Positions 17,785 through 26,216 of a DNA stretch of 57,708 nt are shown one piece after another. The DNA is from an uncultured Spirochaetaceae bacterium (GTDB lineage Bacteria > Spirochaetota > Spirochaetia > Sphaerochaetales > Sphaerochaetaceae). Both the position numbers and the translations under genes were made by a program. The DNA lies in assembly GCA_944389275.1 (NCBI GenBank), contig CALXLT010000053.1:1-57708 (forward strand), read 5' to 3'. Under the pieces are notes generated by a model. It did no database searches. It saw nothing but the letters and a program-made list of their open reading frames with translations, and had not been told where the DNA came from. The stretch's first letter is position 1, and every line of letters begins with the position of its first letter.

Positions 17785-18560
17785 CGAATTATACTCTGCT
17801 CATGTTCATAAGCGAGTATGGCAAGGAGCTCTGGACGAGGCTCGATATATCATCATTCCCGTTCGATAAGTCGCTCAATGGATTCCAGATAGAGTGTCCT
17901 GATAGGGAGATAAGCAAGGTCGCTTTCGCCGTCGACGCGGCGGAGGAGACTATAGACAGGGCAGCCGCGGAAGGCGCTGATGTCCTTGTGGTCCACCATG
18001 GCCTGTTCTGGGGCGAGCCTATAGCTATAAGGGGACCTCATTATAGAAGGGTCAAGCGTGCCCTGGACGCTGGGCTCTCGCTCTTCGCTGCCCATCTCCC
18101 TCTCGATGCCCATCCGCTTTATGGCAACAACGCGCAGATGGCGCTGCGCCTCGGGATGACGGCCTTCGATCCGTTTGCCTCGTTCCATGGGGTGCCGATA
18201 GGATTTTGCGGCGCATTGCCGTTCCCGATGACGATCCCTGAGATCGCGAGGCTTCTTGGCTTCGATAGGGATGGTGGCATGGATGTGCTGAAGTTCGGGC
18301 CTGACATGATCGGGACGGTCGCCATCGTGAGCGGGGATGGCGGCGATGATATCGTGGAGGCCATAGAGGATGGGGTGGATCTCTTCATCACAGGAGTCGC
18401 GCCCCATGAGATATACCACACGGCAAAGGAGAACGCGATGAACGTGCTTTCAGGCGGGCATTATCGCAGCGAGGTGTTCGGAGTGAAGGCCCTGGAGCGC
18501 CTCACGAGGGGAGAGTGGAAGCTTGATACGCTCTTCATTGACGCGGAGACAGGGCTTTGA
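17778..18560 (+). CDS. Nif3-like dinuclear metal centre protein (DUF34)
   Basis: About 260 aa, matching the short bacterial form of the Nif3/DUF34 family, which forms hexamers with a two-metal site. Metal ligands are visible in VVHHGLFWG, in the AHLPLD motif and, near the end, in the SGGHYRSEVFG segment. The biochemical role is debated (GTP cyclohydrolase I type 2 annotations are unreliable; a metal-insertion or metabolite-repair role is proposed). ATG 17778 is preferred; a GTG at 17766 would add four residues. The stop overlaps the TTG start of lspA, so the genes are coupled. Confidence 0.88.
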   Translation: MSTNYTLLMFISEYGKELWTRLDISSFPFDKSLNGFQIECPDREISKVAFAVDAAEETIDRAAAEGADVLVVHHGLFWGEPIAIRGPHYRRVKRALDAGLSLFAAHLPLDAHPLYGNNAQMALRLGMTAFDPFASFHGVPIGFCGALPFPMTIPEIARLLGFDRDGGMDVLKFGPDMIGTVAIVSGDGGDDIVEAIEDGVDLFITGVAPHEIYHTAKENAMNVLSGGHYRSEVFGVKALERLTRGEWKLDTLFIDAETGL

Positions 18561-19075
18561 GAAGATTTAGGCCATTCCTGCTTACGATTGCCGTGATCAT
18601 CCTCGACCAGGTCTCAAAGGCGCTGGTCGTGCGTTTCATACCGGAGGGGACTGTCGCAGCCTCCCTCTTCTCTGATTTCCTGTGGATATGCCACGTGAGG
18701 AATGATGCCGTGGCATTCTCGTTCGGCGCATCGCTTCCCATCGCTATGAAGTATGCCGCGTTCGTCATCCTTCCGCTTATCGTGCTTGCCCTCATAGCGT
18801 ACGCCATCGTCGGGCGTCGGGCGGAGAAGGAGACGACCGTGTTCCAGAAGTGGTGCCTTGCCGGCATCCTCGGAGGAGGGATCGGCAATCTCATAGACCG
18901 CCTCTTCCGCTCTCTCCGGGTCGTTGACTGGATATCCACGGATAACTACGGATGGTTCGGGATGGATAGGTTCCCGACGTATAATATCGCGGATGCAGCC
19001 ATAGTGCTGTCCGTAATAGCCCTCATGATCTCGCTTTTCGCGGAGGGTAGGAGGAAAGATGTCAAAGAAGACTAA
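18557..19075 (+). CDS. lspA: Lipoprotein signal peptidase (signal peptidase II)
   Basis: LspA removes the signal peptide of prolipoproteins in the inner membrane. The 172-aa product has four membrane segments and the two catalytic aspartates, Asp114 in GNLIDRL and Asp146 in YNIADAAI, plus the ILDQVSK motif near the N-terminus. The conserved NxGxAFS region reads RNDAVAFSF here, a modest deviation. Translation starts at TTG overlapping the nif3-like stop. Lipoprotein substrates include, within this window, the product of 51780-53807. Confidence 0.95.
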   Translation: MRRFRPFLLTIAVIILDQVSKALVVRFIPEGTVAASLFSDFLWICHVRNDAVAFSFGASLPIAMKYAAFVILPLIVLALIAYAIVGRRAEKETTVFQKWCLAGILGGGIGNLIDRLFRSLRVVDWISTDNYGWFGMDRFPTYNIADAAIVLSVIALMISLFAEGRRKDVKED

Positions 19076-19355
19076 TTCTGTTGTTTTCATGCTTCTGGCT
19101 ACGGTGGTCAATCTCGTGCTGCTGCTTGCCTTGTTCATCATCGGCTTTGTCGTTATCGGTATACTCGGAGCTAAGTTCCCGGGACTTCAGGACGCGCTTC
19201 CCGTGCTCATACTCCTTGTCTTCGCCGTCGCGATATTCGGATCGTTCTTCATCTACTCGCGCCTCGTGAAATGGGTCTCCGCGAAGTATGACCTCGAGTC
19301 GAAGCTCGATCCTATCTTCACGCCTAAGAGGAACAGGCGCAACAAGGAAGACTGA
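19059..19355 (+). CDS. Small membrane protein beside lspA
   Basis: The 98-aa protein has two hydrophobic helices (about residues 8-36 and 47-70) and a basic C-terminal tail. It overlaps the end of lspA by 17 bp. I recall similar short proteins next to lspA in treponemes, sometimes annotated as leader peptide processing enzyme, but that name has no experimental basis I know of. Conservation of position beside lspA would suggest a helper role in envelope maturation; this is inference. The next gene starts directly after its stop. Confidence 0.75.
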   Translation: MSKKTNSVVFMLLATVVNLVLLLALFIIGFVVIGILGAKFPGLQDALPVLILLVFAVAIFGSFFIYSRLVKWVSAKYDLESKLDPIFTPKRNRRNKED

Positions 19356-20303
19356 GTGCGTCCTGTCACGCTGCAGCAGCTCAGGCTCTCATACTGGTAT
19401 TCGTTCAATGATGAGCCGATAGCCACGGTGAGCGCCTATCCTTATCCGAAGCTCTCATACCCGTCATTCCTCCTTCCTGAGGAGTCCCCGGATTCGCTTT
19501 GGCATCTTTTCGTCGAGACCGCGTTCGGCATAGAGCATTTCACATCCACCTCGGGGCTGGAGTGGAAGAGGGAGAGCCTCGTGTTCCTTTTCGGCCATGC
19601 TCCCTCGATATACCGCGAGGGCGGCGTGTTTTATCTTGTCTATGAGACAAGGAGGAGCCGTAGGAAGCTCAAGGCCATACCTTCATCGATCATGCTCTCA
19701 AGCTCCACGGATCTCGCATCATGGTCAGAGCCGGCATTGATCCTTGATTCCTCGTCCGTCCCGTTCTCCTCATACAGGGATGGCAGGGATAGGCTCTCGT
19801 CGCCGCAGATCGTGGCGTGTGACGGGCGCTACAGGCTTTATGCCGGGGGCGGAGTGTCCAGGCTCGTGCCCGGAGAGGAGGATATGGCCGCGTATCTCCT
19901 GACCTTCGAGGCAAGGGACATAACAGGGCCATATGAGGCTGTCGGATCTCCTGTGATACGTTCAGCGCAGCCTGATTCGGATTATGAGAACATGGCGTCG
20001 GGAAGCGTGAGGATAATCCCCTGCTCAGATGGCTTCGCCGCTGTCGAGTGCTCCCGGTTCTACGATAGCAAGGAGCGTAGGATGCGTTCGGCGATGCTGC
20101 TTCTTGAAAGCCGTGATGGCCTTAGCTGGAGCGTGGCTGACGTGATGCAGCTATCCGCGGATAGCGGATGGGCTGAGACGCTGACATCCTGCGACGCGAG
20201 ATACAAGGAGAACGAGGATACCTGGTATTGCTACTACTCGGCATCGAACGGCGGCTTTCCAAGACGCTCCTCGCTGGGCCTGCTGCTGGGGAAGAGGAAA
20301 TGA
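19356..20303 (+). CDS. Glycosidase-like beta-propeller protein (GH43/GH32-like fold)
   Basis: The 315-aa protein shows a repeated pattern typical of five-bladed propeller glycosidases: HAPSIYREGGVFYLVYE, a DLASWSEP blade, SSPQIVACDGRYRLYAGG and ESRDGLSWS, each giving W/Y-rich strands. No signal peptide is seen, so it is probably cytoplasmic. A catalytic triad cannot be assigned with confidence, so activity is uncertain; GH43, GH130 and related non-catalytic propellers are all possible. It starts with GTG one base after the previous stop, and its own stop overlaps the dipeptidase ATG, so it belongs to the lspA operon. Confidence 0.6.
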   Translation: MRPVTLQQLRLSYWYSFNDEPIATVSAYPYPKLSYPSFLLPEESPDSLWHLFVETAFGIEHFTSTSGLEWKRESLVFLFGHAPSIYREGGVFYLVYETRRSRRKLKAIPSSIMLSSSTDLASWSEPALILDSSSVPFSSYRDGRDRLSSPQIVACDGRYRLYAGGGVSRLVPGEEDMAAYLLTFEARDITGPYEAVGSPVIRSAQPDSDYENMASGSVRIIPCSDGFAAVECSRFYDSKERRMRSAMLLLESRDGLSWSVADVMQLSADSGWAETLTSCDARYKENEDTWYCYYSASNGGFPRRSSLGLLLGKRK

Positions 20304-21244
20304 TAGATCTCCATTCTGATACGATATACCGCCTCGCGGGAAGCAAGGAGCCATATACCCTCCTTGATAACCCCTTCTCGATAACCAAGGAACATCTGGG
20401 AAAAGGCCATGTCGGAGCTCAGTGCTTCGCCCTTTTCGTCCATATGGGTGAGATAAGCCATTCTCCATGGGAAGAGCTCAATCTGCTCCATGACCGGTTT
20501 ACGGAGGAGATAGATAAGGCAGGCATACCGCAGCTTAGGGATATCTCAGAGTATGACGGGAGCGTCAAGGCCATCCTCACGACGGAGGAGGGGGCGTCCA
20601 TCGAGGGGGATATCGAGAGGCTGGAGGAGCTGAAGAGGTGGGGCGTGATGGCGTTCGGCCTTACCTGGAACTTCGAGAACGAGCTTGGCTATCCTAACTC
20701 GAAGGACAAGGCGGTGATGTCTTCCGGCCTGAAGAGGAAGGGTTTCGAGGCGATCGAGGCCTGTGAGGCCCTAGGCATTGCCGTGGACGTGTCGCATCTG
20801 AGCGACGGAGGCTTCTGGGATGTTGTCGAAGCCGCCCATAAGCCCTTCATCGCCACGCATTCCAACGCGCGCGCGGTCACTGATGTATCGAGGAACCTCT
20901 CCGATGAGATGATAAAGACCCTTGCCGATAAGGGCGGGGTGATGGGGCTCAATCTCTGCCCGGCATTCCTTTCCTCTATTGATCCAGGTCTTCCATCCTC
21001 TGATTTCGCCGAGAGCCGCGTTTCTGATATGGTCAGGCATATCGAGCACATATACAGGGCAGGAGGGGAGGACGTGCTTGCGATCGGCTCTGATTTCGAT
21101 GGAATAGAGGGCAGGCTCGAGATCGCGCACCCTGATTCCTTCCACCTCCTCTTTGATGCCCTTAAGGCCGATGGCATGAGTGAGCGCCAGATAGAGAAGC
21201 TGCGCTTTCGCAATGCCCTCAGGGTCTTCTCGGATATCGGATAA
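20300..21244 (+). CDS. Membrane dipeptidase family (M19) zinc dipeptidase
   Basis: The product (314 aa from ATG 20300) matches renal-dipeptidase type M19 peptidases, which hydrolyse dipeptides with two zinc ions. Ligands are visible: HSD at the N-terminus (IDLHSDTI), the metal-bridging Glu in TTEEGAS, then VSHLSD, ATHSNARAVT and SDFDG. A longer frame from 20228 exists, but ATG 20300 has a GAAGAGGA site, overlaps the previous stop as ATGA, and starts where homologues start. It is probably cytoplasmic, as no signal peptide is seen. The first ATCGGTTGA repeat unit begins right after the stop. Confidence 0.92.
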   Translation: MIDLHSDTIYRLAGSKEPYTLLDNPFSITKEHLGKGHVGAQCFALFVHMGEISHSPWEELNLLHDRFTEEIDKAGIPQLRDISEYDGSVKAILTTEEGASIEGDIERLEELKRWGVMAFGLTWNFENELGYPNSKDKAVMSSGLKRKGFEAIEACEALGIAVDVSHLSDGGFWDVVEAAHKPFIATHSNARAVTDVSRNLSDEMIKTLADKGGVMGLNLCPAFLSSIDPGLPSSDFAESRVSDMVRHIEHIYRAGGEDVLAIGSDFDGIEGRLEIAHPDSFHLLFDALKADGMSERQIEKLRFRNALRVFSDIG

Positions 21245-21360
21245 ATCGGTTGAAAATCGGGCGAATCGGGCGAGAATCGGTTGAGCTAAAATGCTATTTT
21301 CTTGCAATGCAAGGAATATAATCGGTTGAATTTTTCGCTAATCAGTTGAAAATCGGGTGA
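21245..21360. repeat. Upstream ATCGG(T/G)(T/C)GA repeat block
   Basis: Nine-base units lie at 21245, 21256, 21265, 21276, 21321, 21341 (ATCAGTTGA) and 21352, mostly 9-11 bp apart and all in one orientation. Between units 4 and 5 sits the palindrome TTGCAATGCAA (21302-21312). The block occupies the whole intergenic region between the dipeptidase and the AlbA_2 gene and therefore also its promoter. Confidence 0.92.
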
Positions 21361-21394
21361 ATTATGCTAGAATCCATATCAGGAGAGCCTCTCG

Positions 21395-22912
21395 ATGACA
21401 GCTGAAGCTAAGTACAACGCTATTGAGAATCTGTTGGATACTCTTGGAAAGGAAGGGGTGGAGGTTGAATTCAAGGAAGCCGCTGATTCCCTTCCTAAGT
21501 CGATGTGGGAGACTGTCTCCGCTTTCGCGAATACACGTGGCGGGGTCATAATCCTTGGGATAAAGGAGAACAGCAGGACCTTTTCCGTTACAGGCGTCAC
21601 AAATGCGGCGAAGATGGAAAGCGATTTCTGGAATACCATCAGGAATCGGAAGAAGATAAGCTCCCTTTCAATAAGCACAGGCGCCTTTGAGATCATCAAG
21701 GCAAATGATAAGGAAGTCATCAGGATCACTATCCCGCAGGCTGATTTCACGGAGCTTCCTGTTTATATCAATGGAGAGATGAGCCAGACATATATCAGGA
21801 GAGGGGAAGGGGATTATCTAGCGACTGCTGAGGAGCTCAAGGCTCTTATCCGGAATGGAAGCTCCAAGAGCCAGGACCGGCTGCCATTGAAGGATCTGTC
21901 GATCGATGCCTTGGACAGAAGCACCCTCGTAAGGTTCAAATCGATCATCGAGGCTCGGTATCCGGAGGGTGGATATGAGGATATGAAGATGCAGGATTTC
22001 CTTCTGCATCTTGGCCTGCTTGATGATTCCGATAAGGAAAGCGTATGCCTATACTCTGGGACTCTGCTGCTATTCGGCAAGTATAATATCATCAAGAGAT
22101 ATTTCGATTCCTATCAGATTGATTACTTTGATTATCGCGGATCGACGGAAAGGTGGGCTGATAGGGTCTCTACGGATGATCTTCGTCCGGAGGAGATGAA
22201 TCTCTTCAATTTCTATGAGATAGCTTATCAGAAGCTTGCCTCAACGACGAAATCAGGATTCAAGCTTGATGGCAACATGGTCAGGATTAATACCGATATG
22301 ACCCAGGCGCTGAGGGAAGCGCTTGTGAATACGCTTGGGCACGCCGATTATTCGATTCCGAATTCAAGCATAAGGATCGAGGTCTTTGATACCTATTACA
22401 GATTCGAGAATCCGGGCAAGATGCTTATTCCGATCGATAAGTTCTTCAGAGGAGGATCAACCAAATCCAGGAATGATGTCATAATGTCTGCCTTCCGCAG
22501 GATGGGGCTGTCTGAGAGGCAGGGGTATGGCGGTTATCAGATATTCAAGGCTGTCAGCAACAATATGCTGAGGTCTCCGCAGATAGTTACATCGCTTGAG
22601 AAGACAACGCTGACGATATGGCTTGTGGATCTTCCTGGCTCTTATCCGGAATTAGCGTCTGAGGAGAAGGATATACTCTCGATCCTGACTCATTCGGGCT
22701 TCGTTTCGAAAGGAACCCTCACAAGCATCCTTGGGGATAAGTACTCGGATTACCAGATCAAGAAAGCCCTGAAGAATCTTGTTGAGAAGGGTATTCTCTC
22801 TATATCCGGCAAGGGAAGAGCTGTCAGGTATTCCATAAATCTCACTACCGCAGAGGGGCTGGGACGGATAAGGCTTATGATCGATCAGCTGACTGATCTT
22901 CTTTGGAAATAG
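21395..22912 (+). CDS. AlbA_2 (Schlafen-type) domain / HATPase_c_4 transcriptional regulator-like protein
   Basis: The 505-aa protein has an N-terminal AlbA_2 domain (about 20-150) with EFKEA at 25-29 and YIRRGEGDYLA at 133-143. A GHKL-type ATP-binding domain follows (about 300-390), with REALVNTLGHADYS at 307-320, FENPGK at 337-342 and QGYGG at 376-380. The C-terminus is a winged-helix region (about 420-480). Such proteins are usually called ATP-binding or putative DNA-binding regulators; their biological role is unsettled, and nucleic-acid binding is inferred from AlbA_2. Codon use is AT-richer than the neighbours. It stands alone between two nearly identical repeat blocks, which points to autoregulation, a mobile cassette, or both. 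Confidence 0.88.
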   Translation: MTAEAKYNAIENLLDTLGKEGVEVEFKEAADSLPKSMWETVSAFANTRGGVIILGIKENSRTFSVTGVTNAAKMESDFWNTIRNRKKISSLSISTGAFEIIKANDKEVIRITIPQADFTELPVYINGEMSQTYIRRGEGDYLATAEELKALIRNGSSKSQDRLPLKDLSIDALDRSTLVRFKSIIEARYPEGGYEDMKMQDFLLHLGLLDDSDKESVCLYSGTLLLFGKYNIIKRYFDSYQIDYFDYRGSTERWADRVSTDDLRPEEMNLFNFYEIAYQKLASTTKSGFKLDGNMVRINTDMTQALREALVNTLGHADYSIPNSSIRIEVFDTYYRFENPGKMLIPIDKFFRGGSTKSRNDVIMSAFRRMGLSERQGYGGYQIFKAVSNNMLRSPQIVTSLEKTTLTIWLVDLPGSYPELASEEKDILSILTHSGFVSKGTLTSILGDKYSDYQIKKALKNLVEKGILSISGKGRAVRYSINLTTAEGLGRIRLMIDQLTDLLWK

Positions 22913-22918
22913 GGTATA

Positions 22919-22996
22919 ATCGGTTGAAATCGGGCGAGAATCGGTTGAGTGAAGTCATTATCTCTTTGCAATGCAAGGAATATGATCGGTCGAATT
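22919..22996. repeat. Downstream ATCGG(T/G)(T/C)GA repeat block (second copy)
   Basis: Units at 22919, 22929, 22940 and 22985 (ATCGGTCGA) and the palindrome TTGCAATGCAA (22966-22976) repeat the order of the upstream block. The 16-nt gap before the palindrome has the same length, and the tail GGAATATNATCGGTYGAATT is shared. It begins 7 bp after the AlbA_2 stop. The upstream copy has one extra unit. Confidence 0.92.
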
Positions 22997-23091
22997 AATC
23001 CTGCACGATTTCGTAATAGGTGAAACATAAGTTTCTTTGCTATTGCAATCAGGCTTTCTTTGGAGGAGAATCCAATTATCCGGAGGGTTGT

Positions 23092-23616
23092 ATGAGAAAG
23101 AAGATCGCAGTATTGGCTGCTATGCTCATTATCGTGTCGACGGCGCTCTTCGCCGTTGATTTCAAGGCTGTCGTCGGACAGCAGACATCAGCTTCGCTTG
23201 AGTTCACACAGACTGTTCCTCGTGATGATGTCAGGACTCAGTTCCTTTTCAATATCGACGCCGAGCTCGATATGGACTTCAGCGAGGGCCATGGAATGCT
23301 TGTAAGGGTCAATCCATTCAGTGAAGGCGGCTCTGTTGAGTTCGGCCTTGGGGTTGGCTATGCGTACCAGGACTGGATCAGCGACAGCACGAGCCTTATC
23401 GTAGGGGTAGGACCTAACTTCATCTTCGGCAACCGCGGAGTAGGCTTTGGCCTCTTTGCTACCGTTGATTTCGATTTCCATATCACATCATCGATGTTCG
23501 TCCGTGTCGGAACAGGCGTCCACTTCGATCTTGGCAATTTCGGCGACGATAACTTCGGAAGGTGCCTGAACCTCACGATTCCTCTTCCGCATCTTGGATT
23601 CGGTTGGGAGTTCTGA
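23092..23616 (+). CDS. Outer-membrane beta-barrel protein, 174 aa
   Basis: The ATG at 23092 has a strong GGAGGG site and opens a clear signal peptide (basic RKK, hydrophobic core, cleavage after ALFA at about residue 21). The mature part alternates glycine-rich and aromatic strands (for example GVGPNFIFGNRGVGFGLF) and ends in phenylalanine, as transmembrane beta-barrels do. An in-frame extension back to 23020 is not expected to be used. I cannot assign a family; similar small barrels are frequent in Treponema and Sphaerochaeta. The 23092 start lies 96 bp beyond the second repeat block. Confidence 0.75.
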   Translation: MRKKIAVLAAMLIIVSTALFAVDFKAVVGQQTSASLEFTQTVPRDDVRTQFLFNIDAELDMDFSEGHGMLVRVNPFSEGGSVEFGLGVGYAYQDWISDSTSLIVGVGPNFIFGNRGVGFGLFATVDFDFHITSSMFVRVGTGVHFDLGNFGDDNFGRCLNLTIPLPHLGFGWEF

Positions 23617-23640
23617 TCAAGAGAAGGCTTCATCAAGACG

Positions 23641-23760
23641 ATGGGGCCTTTTCTGAATGATATGGAAGATGATGATTTCACGAAAGCGATGCTTTGGATA
23701 ATGGCGGCCGCGGCTGCTGTGTCCGCTTTAGTCTTGATTCTGCTTCTTATCCGTGCATGA
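23641..23760 (+). CDS. Possible 39-aa single-span membrane peptide
   Basis: ATG 23641 opens a 39-codon frame ending at TGA 23760. The N-terminal 13 residues are acidic (NDMEDDDF) and the rest is one hydrophobic helix with an Ala-rich start (AMLWIMAAAAAVSALVLILL) and Arg-Ala at the end, which is the layout of a small inner-membrane protein. It sits 24 bp after the barrel protein and ends just before a terminator-like hairpin, so it could be cotranscribed. The ribosome binding site is weak (AGAGAAGG, about 13 nt upstream). No family recognised. Confidence 0.45.
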   Translation: MGPFLNDMEDDDFTKAMLWIMAAAAAVSALVLILLLIRA

Positions 23761-23765
23761 ATGAA

Positions 23766-23800
23766 GATGCATCCCGCCTATGACAGGATGCATCATTTAT
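23766..23800. terminator. Terminator-like hairpin between convergent genes
   Basis: GATGCATCC (23766-23774) and GGATGCATC (23786-23794) form a 9-bp perfect stem with an 11-nt loop, followed by ATTTAT. It is placed to end both the plus-strand barrel/peptide transcript and the minus-strand fatty-acid operon; U-tracts are weak on both sides. Confidence 0.6.
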
Positions 23801-25434
23801 CAGCCTTGCTTCCTCAGCTCTGACTTCCTGATCTTGCCGCTTATCGTCTTGGGCATCTCAGGAACGAACTCGATGGTCCTTATCCACTTGTACTCGGCAA
23901 GCTTCGCATTGCAGAAGTCGCGGATCTCCTTATCGAGCGCCTTTGAAGGCTCATAGCCCTTTGCCGGGACTATGAAGGCCTTGATCGCCTGTCCTCTGAG
24001 AGGATCAGGGATGCCTACTACGGAGCATTCGAAGACCGCGGGGTGCTCTATGAGGATGTTCTCTATCTCATATGGCCCGATCCTGAATCCTCCGCTCTTG
24101 ATGATATCATCAAAGCGTCCATGGAACCACAGTGCTCCGTTCTCGTCCTGCCACGCGGCGTCTCCTGTATGGTAGACACCGCCTCTCCAGACGTTCTTGT
24201 AAAGCTCATCGTTATCAAGATAGGAGGAGAAGACGCCAAGCGGCTTCTTCCCGTCCTTCGGAACGAGCACGATCTCCCCTATCTCACCGACAGGGGTATC
24301 CGAGCCATCCTTCTGCACGAGCTTCACGGAATAGAGAGGAGAGGGCCTTCCCATCGAGCCATCGACTGCCTTCTGTCCCTTGAAGTTCGCAGCGATCAGC
24401 GCTGTCTCCGTCTGCCCGTATCCCTCGTGGAGCACTAGCCCTGTGCGTTCCGTGAACTTATGGAAGATATCAGGGGAGAGGAACTCTCCAGCCGTTGACG
24501 CATGCTTGAGCGACGGGGTCTCGGGCGTGCCCTTTCGCATCAGATAGCGATAGATCGTCGGAGGCGCGCAGAATGAGGTGACGCCGTAGCGGTTTATGAT
24601 CGTCACAAGCTGCTTGGGGTCGAAGTTGTCGAAGTCGAAGGCCATGACCGCAGATCCGACAAGCCACTGCCCGTACAGCTTTCCCCATGATGCCTTCGCC
24701 CATCCTGTCTCCGCGACTGTGAAGTGCAGCCCTCCATCATAGGCGCCCTGCCAGTACTTTGCCGTGACTATGTGGGCAAGCGGGTATGAATAGTCGTGGA
24801 TGACGCCCTTGGGGTATCCCGTGGTGCCTGATGTGAAGTACAGGAGCATCGGATCGGTCGCCTTGTTCTCGAAGCGTGGGATCTGATCCCCTTCCTTCTC
24901 CTTCTCCTCAGAAAGATTCCTCCAGCCATCCTTGCTTCTCTGCACTGTCCAGAGGATAGGGGAGAATGACGCTCCCTGGAGGGCTTTCGAGACATTGTCC
25001 GTCACGTCATTGTCCGGAGTCGCGACGATTCCCTTCACCTCAACGCATGAGAAGCGGTACCTGAAGTCATTCTCCGTGAGCATATGGGTGACAGGGATCA
25101 TCACCGCCCCGATCTTGCAGAGGGCCATCGCCACGAACCAGTACTCATAGTGCTTCTTGAGCACGACCATGACCTTGTCGCCCTTCCTTATGCCTGCCGA
25201 GAGGAACACATTGGCTACCTTGTTGCCTTCCCTCCTTATATCCTCGAAGGAGAAGATATGCTCCTCGTTCTCGGTATTGCACCATACAAGGGCTCTCTTG
25301 CCGGGAGTCTCCCTGGCTATCCTGTCCAGCACGTCATAGCCGAAGTTGAAGTTGTCGGGATAGCTTATCTCGATATCCACAAGGGAGCCGTTCTCGTCGA
25401 CGGTCTCCTTAACGTAATCCTTATATATGCTCAT
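23800..25434 (-). CDS. AMP-forming acyl-CoA synthetase (medium-chain ACSM-like)
   Basis: The 544-aa enzyme activates a carboxylic acid to acyl-AMP and then acyl-CoA. The adenylation motif YFTSGTTGYPKGV, the A5 motif GYGQTETA, and the A7/A8 region YHTGDAAW and FHGRFDDIIKSGGFRIGP are intact, and the C-terminal catalytic Lys is in PKTISGKIRKSELR. The sequence resembles the medium-chain acyl-CoA ligase/AcsM group more than acetate-specific Acs. It is the last gene of the fatty-acid operon and overlaps accA by 4 bp, so it may recycle exogenous or released acids into the acyl pool; this is inference from position. Confidence 0.9.
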   Translation of the reverse strand: MSIYKDYVKETVDENGSLVDIEISYPDNFNFGYDVLDRIARETPGKRALVWCNTENEEHIFSFEDIRREGNKVANVFLSAGIRKGDKVMVVLKKHYEYWFVAMALCKIGAVMIPVTHMLTENDFRYRFSCVEVKGIVATPDNDVTDNVSKALQGASFSPILWTVQRSKDGWRNLSEEKEKEGDQIPRFENKATDPMLLYFTSGTTGYPKGVIHDYSYPLAHIVTAKYWQGAYDGGLHFTVAETGWAKASWGKLYGQWLVGSAVMAFDFDNFDPKQLVTIINRYGVTSFCAPPTIYRYLMRKGTPETPSLKHASTAGEFLSPDIFHKFTERTGLVLHEGYGQTETALIAANFKGQKAVDGSMGRPSPLYSVKLVQKDGSDTPVGEIGEIVLVPKDGKKPLGVFSSYLDNDELYKNVWRGGVYHTGDAAWQDENGALWFHGRFDDIIKSGGFRIGPYEIENILIEHPAVFECSVVGIPDPLRGQAIKAFIVPAKGYEPSKALDKEIRDFCNAKLAEYKWIRTIEFVPEMPKTISGKIRKSELRKQG

Positions 25435-26216
25435 CTCTTCTCCGTGTATTTCCTGCCGAATGACCTGAAGCGGTCATAGCGCCTCTGCAGGAGGCCGCTG
25501 TCTTCCATGAGTGCCTCGAGCTCCCTGCCGATCCTTTCGCCAAGCCTGTTGTAGAAAGCCTTTCCCCCAAGCCCGTCCTCGCTGATGATCTCCTCCACGA
25601 TGCCGAACCTGGCAGCGTCCTCTGCCGTGAGCTTAAGCCCTTCCGCGGCTTCCGCGGCCTTTCCCGCATCCTTCCAGAGTATGCTTGCGCAGCCCTCTGG
25701 GGAGATGACCGAATAGACGGAGTTCTCAAGCATCCAGACCCTGTCCGCCGCGGCGAGCGCGAGAGCGCCTCCGCTTCCGCCTTCGCCGATGAGGATGGAG
25801 AGGATAGGGGTATCGAGATCCATCATCTCCCATAGGTTCTCGGCGATTGCCGATCCCTGGCCCCTTTCCTCTGCGTCTATTCCGCAGTATGCCCCTGAGG
25901 TATCTACGAACGTGACGATGGGGCGGCGGAACTTCTCCGCCTCCTTCATCAGCCTCAGCGCCTTCCTGTAGCCTTCCGGCTCCGGAGCTCCGAAGTGCCT
26001 TTTCGTCCTTTCCGCGGTATCGTGGCCCTTGTCTATCGCGATGGCGGTGACCGGCTGCTTCCCGAGCATGCCGATTCCAGCAAATATAGCGGCGTCGTCG
26101 GAGAACCTTCTGTCCCCATGCAGCTCGATGAACGGGGAGAATATGCTCCTGACGTAATCGGCGCCCGTGGGACGGCTTCCGGATCTGGCTATCCGGACTA
26201 TATCATATGCGCTCAC
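25431..26216 (-). CDS. accA: Acetyl-CoA carboxylase carboxyltransferase subunit alpha (short form)
   Basis: AccA and AccD transfer carboxyl from biotin to acetyl-CoA, giving malonyl-CoA. This 261-aa protein has the crotonase-fold core with GDRRFSDD, DTSGAYCGIDAEERGQG and GEGGSGGALALAAAD. It is about 55-60 residues shorter than the E. coli protein and lacks the N-terminal helical extension, as in several Firmicutes homologues. It overlaps accD by 14 bp and the acyl-CoA synthetase gene by 4 bp. Confidence 0.95.
   Translation of the reverse strand: MSAYDIVRIARSGSRPTGADYVRSIFSPFIELHGDRRFSDDAAIFAGIGMLGKQPVTAIAIDKGHDTAERTKRHFGAPEPEGYRKALRLMKEAEKFRRPIVTFVDTSGAYCGIDAEERGQGSAIAENLWEMMDLDTPILSILIGEGGSGGALALAAADRVWMLENSVYSVISPEGCASILWKDAGKAAEAAEGLKLTAEDAARFGIVEEIISEDGLGGKAFYNRLGERIGRELEALMEDSGLLQRRYDRFRSFGRKYTEKR

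Noticed and set aside
21245..21360. Possible CRISPR-like array
   Set aside because: Units are 9 bp and spaced by 0-2 bp or irregular gaps; no uniform spacers, no cas genes.
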